A program made the translations under genes and the position numbers. Shown here in pieces: positions 55,332-64,000 of a DNA stretch of 64,000 nt; position 1 is the first letter of the stretch, and each line of letters begins with the position of its first letter. This DNA comes from Acidobacteriota bacterium (GTDB taxonomy: Bacteria; Acidobacteriota; Vicinamibacteria; Vicinamibacterales; CAVVIG01): NCBI GenBank assembly GCA_016195265.1, contig JACPZW010000032.1, forward strand, positions 1 through 64,000. The letters run 5' to 3'. The notes below the pieces were generated by a model, which did no database searches, was not told the origin of the DNA, and worked only from the letters and a program-made list of their open reading frames with translations.

Positions 55332-56264
55332 GTGGCTACCGCCCCGCCCCTGCCGCGCTACGCTGCCGTCTCGCGCGTCCTGGTGCGCGTGCTCGTGCTG
55401 AATCTCGCCGTCGCGCTGGCCAAGATCGCGTTCGGCTACGCCAGCGGCGCCATCAGCGTGCTGTCCGACGGCTTCCATTCACTGACCGACGCGGCCTCGA
55501 ACGTCGTTGGAATCGTCGGCGTGCGCGCGGCGGACCGGCCGCCCGACGCGGACCATCCGTACGGCCACCGCAAGTACGAGACCGTCGCGGCCGCCGCGGT
55601 GACGGTGTTCCTGCTGCTGGTCGTCGTCGAGGTGCTCCGCAACGCCTTCAACCACCTGACGGGCCGCGCCGAAGCGCACGAGATCTCGCTCGCGAGCTTC
55701 GCCGTGATGCTCGTGACCGTCGCCGTGAACCTCGTCGTCATCGCCTACGAATCGCGCGAAGCCGAACGGCTCAACAGCGAAGTGCTGCTGGCCGATGCCA
55801 TGCAGACGCGCGGCGACGTCTGGTCGTCGATGACCGTCATCGCCGCACTCGTCGGCGCGCGGTCCGGCGTGCCGATCCTCGATCCGCTCGCGGCTCTCGT
55901 CGTCGCGGGCTTCATCGGGTACGCGGGCTATCAGATCGCGCGCGCCACGACCGGCATCCTCAGCGATCGCATCGTGATTTCGGACGTGGATCTCGAGCGG
56001 GTCGTGATGAGCGTGCCGGGCGTGCTCGGGTGCCACCACATTCGCACGCGCGGCGCGGCCGATCACGTGTTCCTGGACTTGCACGTCTGGCTGCCCGCGG
56101 CCATGCCGCTGACCGACGCGCACGATCTGTCGCACGTCGTGAAGGACAAGTTGATGGCGCGCTACCCGCAGATCGCGGACGCAATCATTCACATCGAGCC
56201 GCCTCCGCCGGGCGCAACGGGACCCGGCTTCGGCGAGCCAGGGCCGCCGCCGGGGAAGCTATGA
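55332..56264 (+). CDS. Cation diffusion facilitator transporter
   Basis: A 310-residue CDF antiporter with six membrane helices and a C-terminal cytoplasmic domain (about 215-300). Helix 2 carries SDGFHSLTD, the HPYGHRKYE loop is present, and helix 5 reads LADAMQTRGDVWSS. The residue usually His in the helix-5 site of zinc transporters is Gln here, so the metal is uncertain. It exports divalent cations. It probably shares a transcript with the HxlR gene. Confidence 0.9.
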   Translation: MATAPPLPRYAAVSRVLVRVLVLNLAVALAKIAFGYASGAISVLSDGFHSLTDAASNVVGIVGVRAADRPPDADHPYGHRKYETVAAAAVTVFLLLVVVEVLRNAFNHLTGRAEAHEISLASFAVMLVTVAVNLVVIAYESREAERLNSEVLLADAMQTRGDVWSSMTVIAALVGARSGVPILDPLAALVVAGFIGYAGYQIARATTGILSDRIVISDVDLERVVMSVPGVLGCHHIRTRGAADHVFLDLHVWLPAAMPLTDAHDLSHVVKDKLMARYPQIADAIIHIEPPPPGATGPGFGEPGPPPGKL

Positions 56265-56265
56265 G

Positions 56266-56397
56266 ATTTCAGATTTAAGAATTCAGATTTCAGATTGAAC
56301 GATCGCACGCCGCCAGCCATTGCATCGGTCAATCTGCATTCTGAATTCAATCTGAATTCAATCTGAATTCTGAACTCTGAAATCTGAACTCTCACCT
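56266..56397. repeat. Two-armed 7-bp array (ATTTCAG / TCTGAAT)
   Basis: Left units are ATTTCAG, ATTTAAG, AATTCAG and ATTTCAG. Right units are TCTGCAT, TCTGAAT (several), TCTGAAC, TCTGAAA and TCTGAAC. It lies between convergent genes and uses the same unit family as the array at 23023. Confidence 0.88.
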
Positions 56398-57183
56398 CTT
56401 GACGATCTTTATCTCAAACAACTTCGGCCACAGCTTGCCGGTAATGAAAAGACGATCGCCGGTAGCGTCGTAGGCAATGCCGTTCAGCACGTCGGTGGAC
56501 GCGCGTTCGTCGGGCGTCAGCAGCCCGCGCAGATCGATGTAGCCGGTCACGCGACCCGTCGCCGGGGCGATGCGCGCGACGTAGTCGGTGGTCCAGACGT
56601 TCGCAAGAATCTCGCCCTTCACGTACTCGAGCTCGTTCAGATTCCTCAGCGGCGCGCCGGCCGCGGTCACTTTGATCCGGCGCTTCTCGGCGAACGTCAC
56701 CGGATCGAGGACGCGCAGCTCGTCGGTGCCGTCGCTCATGATCACGCTTGTCCCGTCGTGCGTGAGGCCCCAGCCCTCGCCGGCATAGGAAAAGCGCTTC
56801 TTCGGCTGAAACGTCGCGCGGTCGTAGACGAACGCGACATGCGACCGCCAGGTGAGCTCGATGAGATCGGACTTGAAGACGACGATGCCCTCGCCGAAGT
56901 AGTCGGCCGCCACGTCGCGCTTCTGCAGCACCTTGCCGGACGCGAGATCGACCTTCCGAATCGTCGACTTCCCGTTCAACCCGGTGCCTTCGTACAGCAC
57001 GCCGTCGACATACTGCAGGCCCTGCGTGAACGCGCCGGGATCGTGCGGATAGACGTGCTGTATCGCGTAGCCGTACATCGGCACGGTGCCCGTGGGGCCG
57101 GCCGACTGCGCCCATGGCGCGAATCCCGCTGCGCGAACAAAACCAATCGTCATGATAAACGCGGCCGCGGTGATTCTACCCAC
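56392..57183 (-). CDS. Exported beta-propeller glutaminyl-peptide cyclotransferase
   Basis: About 263 residues, GTG 57183 preceded by GGGAGG. A signal segment (TAAAFIMTIGFVRAAGFA) is followed by the plant/bacterial-type QC propeller: YPHDPGAFTQGLQYVDG, LYEGTGLNGKSTIRKV, GEGWGLTHDG, NELEYVKGEILANVW and VLNGIAYD. It forms N-terminal pyroglutamate on peptides. It is unrelated in fold to the M28-type enzyme at 8073. Confidence 0.92.
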   Translation of the reverse strand: MGRITAAAFIMTIGFVRAAGFAPWAQSAGPTGTVPMYGYAIQHVYPHDPGAFTQGLQYVDGVLYEGTGLNGKSTIRKVDLASGKVLQKRDVAADYFGEGIVVFKSDLIELTWRSHVAFVYDRATFQPKKRFSYAGEGWGLTHDGTSVIMSDGTDELRVLDPVTFAEKRRIKVTAAGAPLRNLNELEYVKGEILANVWTTDYVARIAPATGRVTGYIDLRGLLTPDERASTDVLNGIAYDATGDRLFITGKLWPKLFEIKIVKR

Positions 57184-57203
57184 AGAGCCTCCCGCGGAGT
57201 TCA

Positions 57204-57296
57204 AATTAGGAATTAGGAATTAGGAATTAGGAATTGGGAATTGGAAATCAAGAATTCAAACTCTCTTCCATTCTTAATTCTCAATTCTCAATTCAG
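57204..57296. repeat. Two-armed 7-bp array (AATTAGG / AATTCTC) at a gene truncation
   Basis: Left units are AATTAGG four times, AATTGGG, AATTGGA, AATCAAG and AATTCAA. Right units are AATTCTC, AATTCTC and AATTCAG. The truncated dehydrogenase ends in the last right unit, which supplies its TGA. Confidence 0.88.
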
Positions 57297-57877
57297 TACC
57301 CTGCTTCCTTGACACCGGCCGGTGGCGAGGTCTGCGCGCGGCGGCGAATCGCCGACACGCGAATCCCGAAAGGCGCCGCGAGCTTCACGATCTCCAGACC
57401 GATCGATCCGAGGCCGACGATGCCCATCCGCAGGCCGTCGAGAGCGCGGACGCCGGAGGCGGGGCCCGCGAGCTCGTCCTGCGCCCAGCGGTGCGCGATC
57501 TGCGCGCGCACGGCGACCGGCAAGCGTCGCGCGAGCGCGATGGTGACGCCGATTACGTGCTCGGCAATCGAGCGCGCCCGGATCCCGCGCGCGCTCGTGA
57601 TCAAGACGGCGCTCGCGCGGAGTTCGGGAAACATCAAGCTGCCGACGCCGACGGCCGGGCTTTGAACCCAGCGCAGACGCGTCGCTGCCGCGAAGACACC
57701 GCGGTCGATGAACGGCGTGAACGCGACGTCCGCGTCCGGCAGAAGACGGCGGAGGGCGTCGCGATCCCAGGCGTCGAGAAACGTGTGGTGAGGAAAGTCG
57801 CGGCGCAGCCGGTCCACGAAGTGCCGCGGCAGCACCCAGGCCGCCGCCGGACTAATGACGCCAATGAGAATGTTCAC
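57293..57877 (-). pseudogene. D-isomer-specific 2-hydroxyacid dehydrogenase, C-terminally truncated
   Basis: A 194-residue remnant of a protein usually about 310-330 residues. The N-terminal substrate-domain half is present, followed by ARSIAEHVIGVTIALARR and the NAD motif LRMGIVGLGSIGLEIVK. It stops soon after the first Rossmann strands, losing the catalytic Arg, Glu and His. The stop lies in a 7-bp array, so the gene was cut at the array. Its start overlaps moaC by 26 bp. Confidence 0.82.
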
Positions 57878-58394
57878 GGCGATAGGTCCCGGACCTTCCG
57901 CCGCTCTTGAACATCAGCCTGATGTTGCCGATGACCATGGCCTTGTCCACCGCCTTTACCATGTCGTAGATCGTCAGCGCGGCGACCGCGACGGCGGTGA
58001 GCGCTTCCATCTCGACGCCGGTTTGCGCGGTGGTGCGCACGCGGGCTTCGATCTCGTAGCCGCGTGGCCGGGGCGTCAGCTCGACGGTGACGCTCGAGAG
58101 CGGCAGCGGGTGGCAGAGCGGGATGAGCGCCGAAGTCTGCTTGGCGGCGAGGATGCCGGCCAGACGCGCGGTCTGCAGCGGGTCGCCCTTCTTGATGGCG
58201 CCGCGGCGGATGAGACCCAGCGCTTCGCGCGACATCGTGATCGTCCCGCGCGCCACGGCCTCGCGCGAGGTGACCGGCTTGTCGCCGACGTCCACCATCT
58301 TCACGCGCCCGCGCGCATCGACGTGGGACAGCTCTGCCCTTCCTGCCCCTCCAGCCCTTCCTGGCCCTCCCGCCCGCTTACGTCTCTTCGCCAT
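57852..58394 (-). CDS. moaC: Cyclic pyranopterin monophosphate synthase
   Basis: A 180-residue MoaC of the molybdenum cofactor pathway. [33 protein letters not shown] and MVKAVDKAM are the active-site motifs. The N-terminal [12 protein letters not shown] is encoded by a 9-bp array and is not part of the family core, which begins at LSHVDARG. It overlaps rex by 17 bp. No moaA is nearby. Confidence 0.94.
   Translation of the reverse strand: MAKRRKRAGGPGRAGGAGRAELSHVDARGRVKMVDVGDKPVTSREAVARGTITMSREALGLIRRGAIKKGDPLQTARLAGILAAKQTSALIPLCHPLPLSSVTVELTPRPRGYEIEARVRTTAQTGVEMEALTAVAVAALTIYDMVKAVDKAMVIGNIRLMFKSGGRSGTYRREHSHWRH
58334..58378 (-). repeat. 9-bp array at the moaC 5' end
   Basis: Five consecutive 9-mers: CTGCCCTTC, CTGCCCCTC, CAGCCCTTC, CTGGCCCTC and CCGCCCGCT. 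They encode Gly/Arg/Ala tripeptides of the MoaC N-terminus and end at the rex stop codon. Confidence 0.75.
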
Positions 58395-59067
58395 CGCCTT
58401 GCGCCAGGAAGAACGACAGGCTCTCCAGCGAGACCGTGAGGTCCACGCTCTTCAGCTTCATGTCGGGCGGCACCTCGAGCGTGCCGGGTGAGAAGTTCAG
58501 GACGGCCTTGATGCCCGCGGCCGCCACGAGATTGAGGACATGTTGCGCGGACGGCGCGGGCACGGCGATGACGGCGATGCGAATGCCTTCGCGCTTCGAG
58601 ATTTTCCGCAGATCGTGGATGTCGTAGATGGGCACGCCGCCGCGCGACTCCTGTCCCACTTTCTCGCGCAGGTTGTCGAAGAGCGCCGAGATCTCGAAGC
58701 CCTCCTGGCGGAAGCCGGGATAGTCCGCCAGCGCGAGGCCGAGGTTGCCGGCGCCCATGATCGCGACGCGCAGCTTTTTGTCCAGACCGAGAATCTGGCG
58801 CAGGTGGCGCTTGAGGTCGCGGACGTAGTAGCCGACGCCGCGTACCCCGAATTCGCCGAAGTACGCCAGGTCCTTCCGGATCTGCGCCGCGTTGAGATGG
58901 AACTGCTCGGCGAGCGCCTGCGACGAGATCGTCCGCGTGCCCGCGCTCTCGAGCACGTTGAGGCAGCGGAGGTAGAGCGACAGACGGTTGGTGGTGAGTT
59001 CCGAAACCTGGTCCGCGCTCTGCTTGCTGCCCGGTGTGCGGGCAGTGCCTTTGTTCGAGGGTTTCAC
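58378..59067 (-). CDS. rex: Redox-sensing transcriptional repressor Rex
   Basis: A 229-residue Rex. The N-terminal winged helix (about 25-85, [33 protein letters not shown]) is followed by a Rossmann domain with [14 protein letters not shown] and the C-terminal helix. It senses the NADH/NAD+ ratio and represses respiratory or fermentative genes when NAD+ is high. It precedes moaC, with which it overlaps, and is divergent from the OPT gene. Confidence 0.94.
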   Translation of the reverse strand: MKPSNKGTARTPGSKQSADQVSELTTNRLSLYLRCLNVLESAGTRTISSQALAEQFHLNAAQIRKDLAYFGEFGVRGVGYYVRDLKRHLRQILGLDKKLRVAIMGAGNLGLALADYPGFRQEGFEISALFDNLREKVGQESRGGVPIYDIHDLRKISKREGIRIAVIAVPAPSAQHVLNLVAAAGIKAVLNFSPGTLEVPPDMKLKSVDLTVSLESLSFFLAQGDGEET

Positions 59068-59114
59068 AAGCCGAAGCGGATTGTAGCAAATAAAGTGCGC
59101 TAATATCCCGCGTC

Positions 59115-61076
<1,962 letters not shown>

Positions 61077-61085
61077 CGCCGGGGA

Positions 61086-62222
61086 ATGTTCAGACGCGCC
61101 TTCCTGCTCACGCTGGTCATCGTCAGTGCTGCGTCGGCCCAGCCCGCGGGCCGGCGTTCGACGAATCTCGCCGCGATTCTCGCCTATCCCGGGTTCTACT
61201 TCGGCCGCGCGCTGCTCGTCGTCGGCACGGTCTCCGAAAACAACGGCGGGTTTCGCGTGTCGGACGACGAGGAATCGATACCCCTGCTCTTCAAGGGCAA
61301 CCCGCCGGCCGGACTGGACGAGATTCGCGGCGAGTTCTGGGACCTCGGCCGCATGAAGCCCGACGACATCCGACTCAACACGTACGATCTGCGCCGCGTG
61401 TTTCACCTCGACCCTGACGCCGCCTGGCCCCGGCCCGGCGAGGTGACGGCTTTCGTCGCCACGTCGGTCACCGGCGCAACGCTGCCGCAGGCGCCGTCGA
61501 TTCGCGCGATCGTGCTGCTTCCGTTCCGCTATATCGATCAAAAGGTGACAATCACCGGCCAGTTCTCCGGGCGTAACCTGCTCGGCGATCTGCCGGCCGC
61601 GCCGGGGAAGAGCCGCTACGATTTCGTCCTGCGGTCAGCGGACGCCGCGATCTGGGTGATCAACATGCGTCCCCGGCTGAAGGACGCGAACGGCAAGGAC
61701 ACCGAGCTCGGACTGGACGCGCGCATCGACACCGGCCGGTGGCTCGAAGTGCGCGGAACGATCCAGCGCGCGCGCGGTCTCCAGTGGCTGGACGCGGATG
61801 CCGGGAGCCTGAAATTCTCGAAACCGCCAACCGAGACGACGACGGAGGAAGAACCGGTCCGCGTGCCGGCGGGCCCGCCGCCCGAGGTGATCTTCAGCGC
61901 GCCGACCGAGGACGAAACCGACGTCACGCTGAACACGACGGTGCGGATTCAGTTCTCGCGCGACCTTGATCAAAAAACGCTGAAGGACCACATCAAGCCG
62001 CACTACCTGCAGCCGCAGAGCCTCGAACGCGGCGAGCCCGACACGCCGGCAGTGGACTTCACGTTTCAGTACGTTCCGGCCACGCGCGTCATCGAGCTGA
62101 AGTTTACTAAGCCGCTCGAGCGGTTCCGGACGCTGAAGGTGGATCTGGTCGAGGGGATTCTGGGGACCGACGGTCAGCCGCTGAAGCCGTGGACGCTGAC
62201 GTTCGCGCTGGGCGGATCGTGA
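61086..62222 (+). CDS. Exported protein with C-terminal Big_5-like domain
   Basis: A 378-residue protein with a signal peptide (LLTLVIVSAASAQPAG). The first two thirds have repeated OB-like segments (LLVVGTVSENNGGF, VTITGQFSGRNL, WLEVRGTIQRARG). The C-terminus carries a Big_5-type Ig domain (VIFSAPTEDETDVTLNTTV and IQFSRDLD). It lies 9 bp after the OPT gene. Its function is unknown; surface or periplasmic binding is plausible. Confidence 0.75.
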   Translation: MFRRAFLLTLVIVSAASAQPAGRRSTNLAAILAYPGFYFGRALLVVGTVSENNGGFRVSDDEESIPLLFKGNPPAGLDEIRGEFWDLGRMKPDDIRLNTYDLRRVFHLDPDAAWPRPGEVTAFVATSVTGATLPQAPSIRAIVLLPFRYIDQKVTITGQFSGRNLLGDLPAAPGKSRYDFVLRSADAAIWVINMRPRLKDANGKDTELGLDARIDTGRWLEVRGTIQRARGLQWLDADAGSLKFSKPPTETTTEEEPVRVPAGPPPEVIFSAPTEDETDVTLNTTVRIQFSRDLDQKTLKDHIKPHYLQPQSLERGEPDTPAVDFTFQYVPATRVIELKFTKPLERFRTLKVDLVEGILGTDGQPLKPWTLTFALGGS

Positions 62223-62223
62223 T

Positions 62224-62383
62224 GCCGGGTCCAAAAGGACCCGGCCTACACATCGTGCCGACGCCGGGTCCAAAAGTACGTGGGGCGGGTCCTTTTGGAC
62301 CCGCCTGATTATTCGTACGTAGGGCGGGTCCTTTCGGACCCGCCTGATTATTCGTACGTAGGGCGGGTCCTTTCGGACCCACC
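62224..62383. repeat. Cluster of five GGGTCC-type palindromes with 39-bp tandem
   Basis: Copies are at 62224-62245 (GCCGGGTCC-AAAA type), 62263-62276 (half copy), 62284-62305, 62323-62344 and 62362-62383 (one mismatch). The last three recur every 39 bp, linked by CTGATTATTCGTACGTAG. They fill the gap between convergent genes and begin 1 bp after a stop codon. Confidence 0.9.
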
Positions 62384-62386
62384 TGA

Positions 62387-64000
62387 TCACGGGACGACGC
62401 GAAACGCGGACAGCATCCGCGTATTCCCTTCCGACAATTCGATCACGTAGTCGCCCGGCGCGAGCGGCGCCAGCACAACCTCGCCGGTCCGCCAGCGTGA
62501 GCCGTCCGTATCGTCGCGCAGCGCCGCGGTGACGGGCACGGCGAGCAGTTTGCCCGTCCGATCGAGCAGACGCGCGCCCGCCGCCGTCGTCGACAGCGTC
62601 GGGATTTCGACGCGCACGCGCTCGCTGCGCCGGAAGCGCAGGTCCGCCGTCGGCACGTCCTTGTTCCCCGTCGTCTGCCCCCGCCGCATGAAGATCGCGC
62701 CGCTCGACGTGGACGCCGCCGGCGCGGGAATGCGCAGGATGTCGCGCACCGGCACCGTCGTCGCCGTGTCGCCTGAACGGGCGCCCGCGCGCACGACGTA
62801 GTCGCCGCTCGTCAGCGCAGGTGACGGCGACAGCGCGACGCGGAAGCTGCGGCTGCCCCGTGGTATCTCGACGCGCGCCGTCGCGAGCGTGGCGCCGGCC
62901 GTGTCCGTAATCATGACGGTCGCGTCCGCGCCTTCCCGCCATTTCGCAAGCAGCGCCACGTCGCCGCCAAGTTCGCCTTCCACCCAGAGCGTGGCCGAGG
63001 GCGTCGCGCCTGTCTTCCATCCAGCCGCGACCTGCACGCGCAGCGGCTCGTCGCGCATGTAGCCGGCCAGCGGCGCGATCGCCGATCCGACGGCGGCGGT
63101 CTCGGCGTTCGCCACCGCCGGCGTCGTAGCAGCATCCCGCGTCGCTGCGGCAGCCGTCGCGGCGCCCGGCGTCGCCGCCAGGTAGCCGCGCCGCGCCCGC
63201 ACGGAAATTCCCGGACGCTTGACCCGGACTGTCAGCGCGTGAAACTTGCCGTCGAGCCTGCCGTTCGAGTAGAAGCCCATCAAGTAGTACGAGCTGAGAT
63301 CGTCGACGATGCGCTTGAAGCCGCGGGCGAGGTCGTTGGAATTCACCATCGCGAGGCCGTCGGTGTTCTCGGCGAGCGTACGCAACGACGTTTCCCGCTG
63401 ACGCAGCATGGCCAGATCAACGGCGAGCGGCGCCGGCGCCGAGATTGGGGTGTCGAACACCGGGAGCCCGCGCGGATCGATGGGATAGAACGACGCATTG
63501 GCGCGGTTCGCCTCGTCCAGCAGGCGACGATAATCCTGCTCATCGTCGAGGGCGGCCAGGTTGAGCCGGTCGCGGTCGCAATCGGATGCCGGTGGCGCGC
63601 CGGGAAAGTTCCGATCCCCAATCGCGGGTTTGCCCGTGGCGGGATTGATGGCGATTGACGGCGGCGCGGACCGCTTGGCATCGGCCAGCGGCTGGCTCGG
63701 GCGGTACAAAAGCCAGCCTTCGGTGATCGTCAGGATCGCCTTCCGCTCTTCGCGCGCGCCGCGCAGGTACGTCACGAGATCGTCGAGCGCGTCGAGCGCG
63801 TGCTTTTCGCGGCGGCGCGCGATCATTTCGTCGGCAATGCCCGGCTCGCGGATGTAACAGATCTGGTAGTCCTTCTCGACCGGGTCTTCCGGCACGAGCT
63901 TGTCCCGATCGCCCCACGTCCAGTGCCGCGCCAGGAATCCTTCGATGGTCGTGCTGCGGCGCGCGAACGTCACGTCCAGCGCCGACATCTCCGGCGTCAT
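62387..64000 (-). CDS. VWFA-related acidobacterial-type protein, partial
   Basis: The last 537 residues are visible; the gene continues beyond the right edge. The fragment begins inside a VWA domain (AILTITEGWLLYRP) and includes LAENTDGLAMVNSNDLARGF and SSYYLMGFYSNGRLDGKFH, typical of the VWFA-related domain proteins abundant in Acidobacteriota. A C-terminal beta-rich region follows. The M at 64000 is probably internal. It is likely exported; its role is unknown. Confidence 0.8.
   Translation of the reverse strand: MTPEMSALDVTFARRSTTIEGFLARHWTWGDRDKLVPEDPVEKDYQICYIREPGIADEMIARRREKHALDALDDLVTYLRGAREERKAILTITEGWLLYRPSQPLADAKRSAPPSIAINPATGKPAIGDRNFPGAPPASDCDRDRLNLAALDDEQDYRRLLDEANRANASFYPIDPRGLPVFDTPISAPAPLAVDLAMLRQRETSLRTLAENTDGLAMVNSNDLARGFKRIVDDLSSYYLMGFYSNGRLDGKFHALTVRVKRPGISVRARRGYLAATPGAATAAAATRDAATTPAVANAETAAVGSAIAPLAGYMRDEPLRVQVAAGWKTGATPSATLWVEGELGGDVALLAKWREGADATVMITDTAGATLATARVEIPRGSRSFRVALSPSPALTSGDYVVRAGARSGDTATTVPVRDILRIPAPAASTSSGAIFMRRGQTTGNKDVPTADLRFRRSERVRVEIPTLSTTAAGARLLDRTGKLLAVPVTAALRDDTDGSRWRTGEVVLAPLAPGDYVIELSEGNTRMLSAFRVVP

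Noticed and set aside
59068-59114. Rex-binding site in the rex-OPT gap
   Set aside because: TTGTAGCAAATAAAGTGC shares only the first half with TTGTGAA-N4-TTCACAA, so it does not support a site.

Overview
The window is a high-GC bacterial chromosome segment, most likely from an Acidobacteriota member, possibly Vicinamibacteria (subdivision 6). This is an inference from gene content, not a taxonomic placement. Clues are the VWFA-related acidobacterial-type protein cut by the right edge, a MoxR/DUF58/BatA/DUF4175/DUF4159 operon, a secreted PQQ-dependent dehydrogenase beside ThuA-like and PPC-domain proteins, and many secreted peptidases. Genes are dense and often overlap by 4 bp. I see no rRNA, tRNA, CRISPR array or riboswitch.

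Layout. 1-6.4 kb: the left end of an IS200/IS605 element, then a giant secreted zinc metalloprotease with a hexapeptide repeat and Ig/MBG-type domains. 6.5-9.3 kb: yacG, citrate synthase, an M28-fold glutaminyl cyclase-like enzyme and a small conserved protein. 9.5-13.2 kb: ECF sigma factor, anti-sigma factor and two exported HEAT-repeat proteins. 13.3-18.7 kb (minus strand): an IPMS-like synthase, small membrane proteins, a ZnuB-like permease, a ZnuA-like binding protein and a porin, with no ATPase gene. 18.8-23.0 kb: leuC, leuD, a LysR regulator and leuA. 23.1-28.1 kb: rhomboid protease, an exported PQQ dehydrogenase/PPC/ThuA group and a VapBC pair. 28.2-42.5 kb (minus strand): a large MoxR AAA+/VWA operon ending in a caspase-like protein without the expected cysteine. 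42.5-46.4 kb: two ICMT-type methyltransferases around an FAD reductase and a ketosynthase. 46.6-51.9 kb: Tat-exported M24 peptidase, a PmtA-like methyltransferase, a homocysteine methyltransferase/MTHFR fusion, a phosphoesterase and an orphan NuoI. 51.9-64 kb: LytS/LytR pair, signal peptidase I, HxlR regulator, CDF transporter, beta-propeller glutaminyl cyclase, a truncated hydroxyacid dehydrogenase, moaC, rex, an OPT transporter, a Big_5 protein and the partial VWA protein.

The most unusual feature is not a gene. About sixteen gene borders carry short degenerate tandem arrays with a strict 7-bp or 8-bp period. At eight of them two arms with reverse-complementary units face each other. Units differ between loci, but a few unit families recur (TCTGAAA twice, TTGCGGA twice, TTGGGTAA twice, TCAGCCN twice). 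The arrays supply start codons, stop codons, protein tails and one signal peptide, and two of them lie exactly where a gene is truncated. Related 9-bp arrays lie inside genes. A second repeat family, the palindrome GGCGGGTCC-N4-GGACCCGCC and its variants, occurs about nine times, once in frame inside a gene.
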